In this document: piece by piece, positions 8,804 through 15,840 of the stretch
Numbering within the stretch: position 1 is the stretch's first letter
Layout: each line of letters begins with the position of its first letter
Source: Faecalibacterium sp.
GTDB taxonomy: Bacteria; Bacillota; Clostridia; Oscillospirales; Ruminococcaceae
Reading direction: 5' to 3'
DNA length: 36,271 bases
Assembly (NCBI GenBank): GCA_020025795.1
Contig: JAHHRK010000002.1
Span: 1 to 36,271, forward strand
Notes under the pieces: model-generated
The model's database searches: none
What the model was told of the DNA's origin: nothing
Seen by the model: only the letters and a program-made list of their open reading frames with translations
Position numbers and translations under genes: made by a program

Positions 8804-9364
8804 ATGGCAATTATTTTGGCATCAGCAAGCCCGCGGCGGCGCGAACTGATGAATTTAATTACACCGGATTATCAGGTGGAGCCCAGCGCACTGGACGAAA
8901 GCAAAATTAAGGCAGAAACGCCGGCGCTTCTGGCCAAGGCACTGGCTGCGGCCAAGTGCAATGATATTGCAAGCCGCCACCCGGCGGACGTCGTGATTGG
9001 CTGCGACACGGTGGTGGACTGCAGCGGCGAAGTATTTGGCAAGCCCAAAGACCGCACGGATGCGGTACGGATGCTGCAGGCACTTTCCGGGCGAACCCAT
9101 GCGGTGCATACCGGCGTATGTATCCGCAACGGGGAGACTGTGAACAACTTTGTAGTGACTAGCGAGGTCGTGTTTTTTCCACTGAGTGAAGCGGAAATTG
9201 CGTTCTATGCAGACACCAAAGAACCGTATGATAAGGCGGGTGCATATGCCATTCAGGGCCGCGCTGCATTGTGGCTGGATAAAATCGACGGAGATTACTA
9301 CAATATTATGGGCTTCCCGGTTAGCCGTGTGGCAGCGGCCTTGCGAGAAATGTGCGTATTTTGA
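8804..9364 (+). CDS. maf: Maf-like nucleoside triphosphate pyrophosphatase
   Basis: Maf proteins hydrolyse non-canonical or pyrimidine nucleoside triphosphates to monophosphates, and overexpression arrests septation in Bacillus. The 186-residue protein carries the N-terminal LASASPRRREL motif, the catalytic-Asp region IGCDTVVD, the FGKPKDRTDAVRML block, and the EPYDKAGAYAIQG and GDYYNIMGFPV motifs. AAAGGAAG precedes the ATG. Its place between DUF4321 and mreB is the usual Firmicutes maf-mreBCD context. The YhdE versus YceF substrate class cannot be decided here. Confidence 0.93.
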   Translation: MAIILASASPRRRELMNLITPDYQVEPSALDESKIKAETPALLAKALAAAKCNDIASRHPADVVIGCDTVVDCSGEVFGKPKDRTDAVRMLQALSGRTHAVHTGVCIRNGETVNNFVVTSEVVFFPLSEAEIAFYADTKEPYDKAGAYAIQGRAALWLDKIDGDYYNIMGFPVSRVAAALREMCVF

Positions 9365-9395
9365 TAAAAAAACCGTGAAAATTGTTGCCGCTGAC

Positions 9396-9424
9396 TTGTG
9401 TTTGACGGCAAGTACCGTTATAAT
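9396..9424 (+). promoter_or_regulatory. Promoter of the mre cluster
   Basis: TTGTGT (9396-9401) and a perfect TATAAT (9419-9424) are spaced 17 nt apart, about 95 bp upstream of mreB. It separates the maf group from the cell-shape genes. Confidence 0.6.
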
Positions 9425-9519
9425 ATACTTGATTTTTTATGGACATTCGATTCCATTTACAAAAAAATAATTAAACTGCATATATTTTGTGCGGGAACAG
9501 ATATTAAGGAGCAGAGCAA

Positions 9520-10566
9520 ATGGGTTACTTCAATTTTTCCAAAGACATTGGTATCGATCTGGGTACCGCAAACACCCTGGTATATATGAAGGGCAAAGGC
9601 ATTATCATGAGTGAGCCTTCTGTTGTTGCGGTAGATACCCGTGATGTGAACGCAAATGGCGAAGTCGGCGTTCGCTGTGTTGGTGCAGAGGCAAAGGCTG
9701 TAATCGGCCGTACCCCCGGCAGCATCGTGGCTGTGCGCCCCCTGAAGGACGGCGTTATCGCTGACTTTGATATCACCGCTAATATGCTGAAGCAGTTTAT
9801 GCAGAAGGCTTGCGGCAAGAGCATGTTCGTCAAGCCTCGTGTGGTTATCTGCATTCCTTCCGGCGTTACGGAAGTGGAACGTCGTGCTGTTAAGGAAGCT
9901 GCCATGAAGGCCGGCGCACGTCAGGTTTCTGTTATTGAAGAGCCCATGGCTGCTGCAATTGGTGCAGGCCTGCCCATCAGCGAGCCTACCGGCTGCATGA
10001 TCGTAGATATCGGCGGTGGTACGGCAGAAATCGCTGTGATTTCTCTGGGCGGCATTGTTGCAGCACGCAGCGTCCGTATGGCAGGCGATATGTTCGACCA
10101 GGCTATCATTGCTTTCATCAAGCGTAAGTATAACCTGCTGATTGGTGAGCGTACCGCAGAAGATATCAAGGTTGAGATCGGCTCCGCATTCCCTCTGGAA
10201 GAGGAAATGAGCATGGAAATCAAGGGTCGCAACCTGGTGGACGGTCTGCCCAAGAACATCGTTGTACACAGCGAAGAAGTGCGCGAGTCCCTGACTGAGT
10301 GCCTGGAGAAAATCACCGAGGCAATCAAGGAGACGCTGGAGCGCACCCCGCCTGAACTGAGCGCCGACATCATCGACCGCGGCATTACCCTGTCCGGCGG
10401 CGGTGCAATGCTGCGCGGCCTGGATAAGCTGATTGAAAGCGAAACCGGCATTGATGTGCACGTGGCAGAAAATCCCCTGGATTGTGTTGCAATGGGTGCA
10501 GGCGCTGTGCTGGATAACGTGGATGTTCTGCGTGACGTTCTGGACGACACCTCGATGCATCTGTAA
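9520..10566 (+). CDS. mreB: Rod shape-determining actin homologue MreB
   Basis: MreB forms membrane-bound filaments that direct lateral wall synthesis by the elongasome. The 348-residue product has the actin-fold phosphate loops (GIDLGTANTLVY, DIGGGTAEIAV), the connecting motif SGVTEVERRAV and the adenosine site LSGGGAMLRGL. AAGGAG lies before the ATG. Next to mreC, mreD and PBP2 it is clearly the cluster MreB rather than the Mbl or MreBH paralogues. Confidence 0.97.
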   Translation: MGYFNFSKDIGIDLGTANTLVYMKGKGIIMSEPSVVAVDTRDVNANGEVGVRCVGAEAKAVIGRTPGSIVAVRPLKDGVIADFDITANMLKQFMQKACGKSMFVKPRVVICIPSGVTEVERRAVKEAAMKAGARQVSVIEEPMAAAIGAGLPISEPTGCMIVDIGGGTAEIAVISLGGIVAARSVRMAGDMFDQAIIAFIKRKYNLLIGERTAEDIKVEIGSAFPLEEEMSMEIKGRNLVDGLPKNIVVHSEEVRESLTECLEKITEAIKETLERTPPELSADIIDRGITLSGGGAMLRGLDKLIESETGIDVHVAENPLDCVAMGAGAVLDNVDVLRDVLDDTSMHL

Positions 10567-10573
10567 GACTTCG

Positions 10574-10603
10574 AGCGGGCGCCACAGGCTGCCCGCTTTT
10601 CTG
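10574..10603 (+). terminator. Weak terminator-like hairpin between mreB and mreC
   Basis: AGCGGGC (10574-10580) pairs with GCCCGCT (10591-10597) followed by TTTTCT. It may reduce transcription from mreB into mreC, giving more MreB than MreC; that is an inference. Confidence 0.5.
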
Positions 10604-10633
10604 TTATCATAAAGGAAAGGAGTCAGCGCAAGG

Positions 10634-11464
10634 ATGCGGGATTTCTTTGAATCAAAAAAATTTAAAATCCTGTTGGGCGTAACGATCTTTTTGGCTGGCA
10701 TCATGGCTTACGCTGGCGCAAACGACCGCCTGACTGCAGCCCCACAGGAAATCTTGGGTGTTGCATTGTATCCGTTCCAGTGGGTATCTTCGCATATCAG
10801 CGAAGGTTTGGGCCAGACTTGGGAGAAGTACGTTAGTTTTGACGAAGTGCAGCAGGAGAATGAAACGCTCCGCCAGGAGAATAAACAGCTGCGCGATAAA
10901 CTGGTGGCTTACGACCGCATGGAAGCAGAGCTGCGTGCCTATAAAGAACTGGATAAAATTCAAGAACAGAATCCGGAAAATACCTATGCGTCTGCATTTA
11001 TCATCGGCCGGGACACGATGGATGTGTTTGGTGGATTTACAGTTGATGTGGGCACAACGAGCGGAATCCATAAAGGCAGCGTAGTTGTCAGTGATGATGG
11101 CTATTTGGTAGGTATTGTGCGCGAGGCAAATCTGACCAGCTGTAAGGTTATGACGGTTTTGCATCCCAGCTTTGCAGCTGCTGCAGCTATTTCCCGCACA
11201 AGGGACAATGGTATTCTGGCGGGCAGCGCCGATTATGCAGCGGACGGCCTTTGCGTGATGACCAACCTGCCTCGCCATACCGAGGCTGAAGTGGAAGATC
11301 AGGTAATCACCACAGGCTTGGGCGAAGTGTTCCCAGAGGATGTGCTGGTGGGTACGGTGAGCGAGATCCTGCCGGAATCCGGCGGCAAATCGCTGCAGGC
11401 TGTGATTAAACCGGGCGCGGATATCCAATCGCTGACTCATGTGTTTGTACTGACAAATGACTGA
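10634..11464 (+). CDS. mreC: Rod shape-determining protein MreC
   Basis: MreC is a membrane-anchored periplasmic-side scaffold of the elongasome that activates PBP2. The 276-residue protein has an N-terminal membrane segment (ILLGVTIFLAGIMAYAG), a coiled coil around residues 72-105 (EVQQENETLRQENKQLRDKL) and a C-terminal beta-barrel region with GSVVVSDDGYLVGIVREA. AAAGGAAAGGAG lies upstream of the ATG. Length and order in the cluster are normal. Confidence 0.95.
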   Translation: MRDFFESKKFKILLGVTIFLAGIMAYAGANDRLTAAPQEILGVALYPFQWVSSHISEGLGQTWEKYVSFDEVQQENETLRQENKQLRDKLVAYDRMEAELRAYKELDKIQEQNPENTYASAFIIGRDTMDVFGGFTVDVGTTSGIHKGSVVVSDDGYLVGIVREANLTSCKVMTVLHPSFAAAAAISRTRDNGILAGSADYAADGLCVMTNLPRHTEAEVEDQVITTGLGEVFPEDVLVGTVSEILPESGGKSLQAVIKPGADIQSLTHVFVLTND

Positions 11465-11466
11465 TA

Positions 11467-11500
11467 AAAGGCCGCCTTGCCGGCGGCCTTTTTGTTTTTT
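11467..11500 (+). terminator. Terminator between mreC and mreD
   Basis: AGGCCGCC (11469-11476) pairs with GGCGGCCT (11482-11489) across a 5-nt loop, followed by a T-rich tract. It splits the mre cluster, so mreD and PBP2 are likely expressed by read-through or from a local promoter. Confidence 0.75.
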
Positions 11501-11526
11501 CAAAACCGGAAGAAGGGCGTGTTGAT

Positions 11527-12048
11527 ATGGAATCTCAAAATAAGCGAAACGGAATTCTGATAGCGCGCTGGGGACTATATACGCTGGTGCTTCTGGTGGC
11601 GGCTGCATTGCAGTCTACGCCGGGATTTTTGCGTGTAGGTTCGTGTAAGGCTTTTCTGATCCTGGGCGTGTGCATTGCAGTCAGCGTGCAGGAAGATGAA
11701 TTCTCCGGTGCGCTGTTTGGCGCTGTGGGTGGTATGCTGTGGGATTTTACAGCAGGACGAACCATAGGCTTTTTTGCCATTGTAATGTTGTTTATCTGCT
11801 TTTTCTGTTCCGTATTGGTACAGTTGTATCTGAAAAAAGCGTACATCAACATTTTCCTGCTGAATGTTGTGGCAGGAATTGTAGTAACTGGCATGGACTT
11901 CTTGTTTGATTACTGGATGCGTGGATATCCGGAGCCCATGCGTGTATATACAACCATCATTCTGCCGGAGGTGGTGGTGTCAGCATTGCTGGCGCTGTTG
12001 AGCGTGCGGCTAATCCACAGCATTGCCAGCTGGCTGTCTTTGCCTTGA
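11527..12048 (+). CDS. mreD: Rod shape-determining membrane protein MreD
   Basis: MreD is the multi-spanning membrane partner of MreC. The 173-residue product is hydrophobic, with about five membrane segments (for example LYTLVLLVAAALQ, FFAIVMLFICFFCSVLV and VVSALLALLSV), and contains the family-like GAVGGMLWDFTAG. It starts at an ATG after GAAGAAGGG and is followed 16 bp later by PBP2. Confidence 0.9.
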   Translation: MESQNKRNGILIARWGLYTLVLLVAAALQSTPGFLRVGSCKAFLILGVCIAVSVQEDEFSGALFGAVGGMLWDFTAGRTIGFFAIVMLFICFFCSVLVQLYLKKAYINIFLLNVVAGIVVTGMDFLFDYWMRGYPEPMRVYTTIILPEVVVSALLALLSVRLIHSIASWLSLP

Positions 12049-12064
12049 AAGAAAGGAACGCACT

Positions 12065-14203
12065 ATGAGTGATGAAAAGAAAACAACACAACATCGTGTG
12101 ACATTCCTGGTTTGCGTTTCGTTTGTCATTATGGGGTTATACCTGTTGCGCATGGTATACCTGCAAATCATCAACGGAGAAAAATTCCTGGGAATGGCAT
12201 CCAATACGACGGATTACGAATTCTCAATTACTGCGGCACGCGGTGACATTGTGGATCGGGAAGGTCGTGCCATTGCCACCAACACTACCTGCTACAATCT
12301 GTTGGTGAATCAGCTGCTGTTAGGCGAAAACGATGTGAACAAGGTCTTGCAGGATTTGATCACGATTTTGCAGGAAAGCCAGGAGGACTGGAATGACCAG
12401 CTGCTGATTGGAATGCCGGATGAAAATGGTCATTATGAATTTACTGCAGCAGCAAATGATGAGCGGGCACAAAAGCGTTTGGCAGAAGTAAAGGACAATC
12501 TGAAGGTACAGCAGTATGCCACCGCAGATAACGTGATGAACGCCATTGTGGAAAAGTTTGCGCTGCAGGAATATGATGCCACATGGCAGCGTTTGCTGGG
12601 TGGTGTGCGCTACCAGATGTACAGCGAAGGATTTTCCAATCGAAATCGCTTTACACTGGCAGAGGATATCTCGGACGAAACCATGGCAATCGTACGGGAA
12701 AACAGCCTGAATATCCCCGGCGCGGAAATCGAGGAAACTACGGTTCGCGTCTATCCGGACGGCACGCTGATGCCCCATTTGGTGGGCTCGATAGGCAAGA
12801 TTATGGCAGAGGACTGGAAAAAGGTCGATAAGAATGGCAATGAAACCAAACCTTTGCAGGATCTGGGGTATGCCATGAACGACCTGATCGGCCAGTCTGG
12901 ACTGGAAAGCGTCTTTGAGCTGGATCTGCGCGGCAAGGACGGCAGAAAAACCGTTACCGTGGACAGCAGTGGTACAATTGTTGGTTCTACCGTGACAAAA
13001 GAGCCGGAACCGGGATTAACGGTGCGGACCACCATTAATCAGGATTTCCAGAAGGCAACGTATCAGGCGCTGGAAAAAACCATCCTGAACTTGCAGCAAA
13101 ACGGAGGCCAGGGGTCTGGTGCCGAAGCAAATGCAGGCTCTGCTGTGGTAATTGATGTAAAAACAGGTGCCGTCTTGGCGATGGCCAATTATCCCAGTTT
13201 TGATTTGAATTTGTACCAGAGTAACTACGACCAGTATATGGCAGACCCGGCTTTGCCACTGTACAACCGAGCCATGATGGGATTGTATACGCCTGGTTCC
13301 ATTTTTAAGCCTGCGGTTGCCACGGCCGGCCTGTTGTCCGGTACGATTGGCCTGAATGAAAAAGTGCCCTGCTATGGACGTTACGAGTATTTTGACGACT
13401 ATAAGCCGCGCTGTACCAGTGTGAAGCATCGAGGCCCGACGGATTTGTTCACGGCAATTCAGCGAAGCTGCAACGTGTTCTTTTACGATGTGGGTCGCCG
13501 TACGACCAGTGATGTGTATAATGAATATGCAAAACGGTTGGGCATGGGTATTCACACCGGCCTGGAAACAGAAGCTACGGTGGGACGCGGCTTGACGGAA
13601 TATACAGGCCGACTGACCACAAAAGCAGATAGCAACTATACCAACTCTCTGGAAATTCAGGCCGCTATCGGTCAGGGCAACACCGTAATCACACCGGTAC
13701 AGATGGCAACCTATGCTGCTACACTGGCAAGCCATGGTACACGCTACAAAGTGCACATGGTGGATGCACTTTTGGATTCCAACACAGGCGAAGTTGTGAA
13801 ACAATTTGAACCGGTAGTAGAAGATCAGCTGGAAGATAATATGGGAGCATTTGATGCAATCGAACACGGCATGGTCGGCGCAGCACAGGCCAACAGTGTG
13901 TTGGGCAACTATCCGTATACCATTGCCAGCAAGACTGGTTCGCCCCAACGGTCAGAATCCTATATCAACCGCGCAGGTGTGCGTAAGTATTTCACAAACA
14001 GTAACATGATCGCCTACGGTCCCGTGGAAGATCCTCAGATTGCAGTGGCGGTTGTCATTGAGTACGGTGGCGGCGGTGCAAAGGCTGCTCCGGTGATTGC
14101 TGACATTTTTGATGCATATTTCTTTGCTCAGTCCGGTGCGGAACAGGAGACGCCTGCCGAACCGATTCCCGATGCGGAAGCAGAAGCTGCAGCAGCGGAA
14201 TAA
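12065..14203 (+). CDS. mrdA: Class B penicillin-binding protein 2 (elongasome transpeptidase)
   Basis: PBP2 cross-links peptidoglycan during elongation. The 712-residue protein has one N-terminal membrane anchor (FLVCVSFVIMGLYLLRMVYL), the dimerisation start block AARGDIVDREGRAIA, and the three penicillin-binding motifs: S412-IFK, S468-CN and K623-TGS. An acidic Ala/Glu-rich tail ends the protein. AAAGGAACG precedes the ATG at 12065; the longer frame from 12023 overlaps mreD. Position after mreBCD identifies it as the PBP2/MrdA type rather than the division enzyme FtsI. Confidence 0.95.
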   Translation: MSDEKKTTQHRVTFLVCVSFVIMGLYLLRMVYLQIINGEKFLGMASNTTDYEFSITAARGDIVDREGRAIATNTTCYNLLVNQLLLGENDVNKVLQDLITILQESQEDWNDQLLIGMPDENGHYEFTAAANDERAQKRLAEVKDNLKVQQYATADNVMNAIVEKFALQEYDATWQRLLGGVRYQMYSEGFSNRNRFTLAEDISDETMAIVRENSLNIPGAEIEETTVRVYPDGTLMPHLVGSIGKIMAEDWKKVDKNGNETKPLQDLGYAMNDLIGQSGLESVFELDLRGKDGRKTVTVDSSGTIVGSTVTKEPEPGLTVRTTINQDFQKATYQALEKTILNLQQNGGQGSGAEANAGSAVVIDVKTGAVLAMANYPSFDLNLYQSNYDQYMADPALPLYNRAMMGLYTPGSIFKPAVATAGLLSGTIGLNEKVPCYGRYEYFDDYKPRCTSVKHRGPTDLFTAIQRSCNVFFYDVGRRTTSDVYNEYAKRLGMGIHTGLETEATVGRGLTEYTGRLTTKADSNYTNSLEIQAAIGQGNTVITPVQMATYAATLASHGTRYKVHMVDALLDSNTGEVVKQFEPVVEDQLEDNMGAFDAIEHGMVGAAQANSVLGNYPYTIASKTGSPQRSESYINRAGVRKYFTNSNMIAYGPVEDPQIAVAVVIEYGGGGAKAAPVIADIFDAYFFAQSGAEQETPAEPIPDAEAEAAAAE

Positions 14204-14214
14204 TATGGAAAATG

Positions 14215-14246
14215 TTGTCATAAAAGCAAGAGTGTGATATTATAAT
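14215..14246 (+). promoter_or_regulatory. Promoter of the minD-like gene
   Basis: TTGTCA (14215-14220) lies 17 nt before TATTAT (14238-14243) and 20 nt before an overlapping perfect TATAAT (14241-14246). It starts immediately after the PBP2 stop, so the MinD-like gene can be transcribed separately. Confidence 0.55.
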
Positions 14247-14287
14247 ACAGTTACGCATAAAAAATGAAACGGAGGATGCACACGAAG

Positions 14288-15016
14288 ATGAAAACGATCA
14301 TGGTGGCATCCGGCAAGGGTGGAACCGGAAAAAGTACGGTTTCTGTATTACTGGGAGCACGGCTTGCGGCACATGGAAAAAAGGTGCTGCTGATTGAGCT
14401 GGACTCCGGTCTGCGCAGTGTGGACATCATATCGGGCGTATACGGCAAGACAGTGTATGATATCGAGGATGTGCTATGCGGACGATGCCACGGCGAAAAA
14501 GCCGTGGTGGAAAGCCCGCTTTATCCAGGGCTTTCGGTCATTAGTGCACCCTACGAAGGTGGTGCCGTGACCAAAGAAGCACTGCAAAAGCTGTGCCTTG
14601 CAATGGAACCGTTTTTTGATATTATCATGCTGGACACAGCTGCTGGCATGGGGGCGCCGTTTCAGGCTGCAAAAGCCTGCGCAACGCAGGCACTGCTTGT
14701 GCTGACGCCGGACCCTGTGGCACTGCGAGATGGCCGCATCGTATCGGATGCGCTGTTTAGCAGCGATATGCCGGAGATTCGTCTGATTGTAAATCGTGTT
14801 GCACATAAGACGTTTCAGCAGGGAGCGGTACGCGATATCGATGAATGTATTGATACTGTGTGTGCACAGCTGATTGGAATACTGCCGGAAAGCCCGGAGC
14901 TGCAAATTGCAGCAGCAAAAGGAACTGCACTGCCTGCAGATTGTTTAGCATTTACGGCGGTAGATAATATCGCACGCCGTTTGGAAGGTGAAAGAATCAC
15001 CTTGGCCGTACTGTAA
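14288..15016 (+). CDS. MinD/ParA-like P-loop ATPase
   Basis: This 242-residue ATPase has the deviant Walker A GKGGTGKST with signature Lys10, the MinD-like block ELDSGLRSVD and a Walker B region IIMLDTAAG. Clostridial mre clusters often carry minC-minD-minE after PBP2. Here only a MinD-like gene is found, and the C-terminus (RRLEGERITLAVL) lacks the obvious amphipathic Lys/Phe-rich membrane-targeting helix of MinD. The ATG at 14288 is chosen because GGAGG lies at 14271-14275; upstream ATGs at 14264 and 14276 are before or too close to it. Division-site placement is likely but a related ParA-type role cannot be excluded. Confidence 0.75.
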   Translation: MKTIMVASGKGGTGKSTVSVLLGARLAAHGKKVLLIELDSGLRSVDIISGVYGKTVYDIEDVLCGRCHGEKAVVESPLYPGLSVISAPYEGGAVTKEALQKLCLAMEPFFDIIMLDTAAGMGAPFQAAKACATQALLVLTPDPVALRDGRIVSDALFSSDMPEIRLIVNRVAHKTFQQGAVRDIDECIDTVCAQLIGILPESPELQIAAAKGTALPADCLAFTAVDNIARRLEGERITLAVL

Positions 15017-15049
15017 AACGTTACGGAATAGTAATGGGAGGAATTTTCT

Positions 15050-15451
15050 ATGACGATTGCATTGATTGCAAGCGATTCCAAAAAAGAACTGCTGGCTCGT
15101 TTCTGCATGGCATACTGCCGTGTTCTGGGTCGGCATGAGCTGATCGCAACCGGTACTACCGGCAAAATGGTGGAAGATATTGCCGGTCTGCCGGTGAAAC
15201 GTTTTATGTCCGGCACCCATGGCGGCGACCAGCAGATCGCATCACGCATTGCCTGCAATGAAATTGATATGCTGCTGTTTTTCCGTGACCCCAACAACAC
15301 CAACACCAATGAAGTGAATGCAATGAATCTGCTGCGCCTGTGTGATGTACACAACATTCCTGTCGGTACCAATATTGCTACGGCAGAAGTGCTGATTCAC
15401 GGCTTGGAACGCGGCGATCTGGACTGGCGCGAAATTGTCCACGCAAAATAA
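15050..15451 (+). CDS. Methylglyoxal synthase-like protein with altered active site
   Basis: The 133-residue product has the methylglyoxal synthase fold signature (ALIASDSKK, IATGTTGKM, GGDQQI, IPVGTNIATAE). Canonical enzymes convert dihydroxyacetone phosphate to methylglyoxal. By eye alignment to E. coli MgsA, the catalytic Asp71 is kept (Asp60, GGDQQ) and Asp91 is kept (Asp80), but His19, His98 and Asp101 are replaced by Ser8, Asn87 and Asn90, and the phosphate loop SGP-x-GGD reads SGTHGGD. It may therefore be a divergent subgroup with weaker or different activity. It follows the minD-like gene by 33 bp and is closed by a terminator. Confidence 0.8.
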   Translation: MTIALIASDSKKELLARFCMAYCRVLGRHELIATGTTGKMVEDIAGLPVKRFMSGTHGGDQQIASRIACNEIDMLLFFRDPNNTNTNEVNAMNLLRLCDVHNIPVGTNIATAEVLIHGLERGDLDWREIVHAK

Positions 15452-15461
15452 ATGCAAAAGC

Positions 15462-15492
15462 AAAGGCAGGGCTTTGGGCCCTGCCTTTTTTA
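15462..15492 (+). terminator. Intrinsic terminator after the methylglyoxal synthase-like gene
   Basis: AAGGCAGGGC pairs with GCCCTGCCTT across TTTGG, followed by a T-run. The next 95 bp hold nothing recognisable before the SRP RNA promoter. Confidence 0.88.
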
Positions 15493-15589
15493 TTGAAAGT
15501 AGCTAGGATCGAGCCGCGGAAAAGGAAAAGACACAGAGAATGGGTTAAATAGGTGGATGTTTCCCGAAAAAATAGCGGCAGGTTTTCAC

Positions 15590-15618
15590 TTGCAATTTGA
15601 GACGATTTATATTATAAT
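15590..15618 (+). promoter_or_regulatory. Promoter of the SRP RNA gene
   Basis: TTGCAA (15590-15595) and TATAAT (15613-15618) are spaced exactly 17 nt, with the RNA expected to begin about 10 nt later. Confidence 0.8.
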
Positions 15619-15627
15619 AAACAATAC

Positions 15628-15812
15628 CGGACAGCGCCTGCTGCGTGGTTCGGCATACAGATGTGGGGCCTGTGCGATGGGCCGGTCGTGAACCAGGTCA
15701 GGTGGGGAACCAAGCAGCCTTAAGCGTCCGTACCGTGCGCCGCAGTCACCCTGCATCTGTATGCCGAGCTCCGCAAGGCGGGGAATGTTCCCCGCGGCCC
15801 TGTCCGTTTTTT
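15628..15812 (+). ncRNA. ffs: Signal recognition particle RNA
   Basis: The universally conserved Ffh-binding domain is recognisable at about 15692-15725 (ACCAGGTCAGG, then GGGGAACCAAGCAGCC). Outer helices close it: CGGACAG (15628-15634) with CTGTCCG (15800-15806), and a 13-bp helix CGGCATACAGATG with CATCTGTATGCCG. A GC-rich hairpin near 15778-15795 and a T-run at 15807-15812 end the gene. The ~185-nt length lies between the short 4.5S type and the ~270-nt Bacillus type. Synteny with dnaX, ebfC and recR matches the Bacillus scr locus. The ends are set by the helices and terminator, so they are approximate. Confidence 0.9.
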
Positions 15813-15840
15813 ATTGTAATTTTTACGGGAGGTAAGGCTT

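Noticed and set aside
9402..9424. TTGACG as the -35 of the mre promoter
   Set aside because: Only 11 nt separate it from TATAAT; TTGTGT at 9396-9401 gives the correct 17-nt spacing.
9457..10704. 415-codon reverse frame opposite mreB
   Set aside because: Shadow of mreB with no start signals or recognisable domain.
10652..11608. 318-codon reverse frame opposite mreC
   Set aside because: Shadow of mreC; crosses the mreC terminator.
13016..13948. 310-codon reverse frame opposite PBP2
   Set aside because: Shadow frame; PBP2 motifs on the forward strand are intact.
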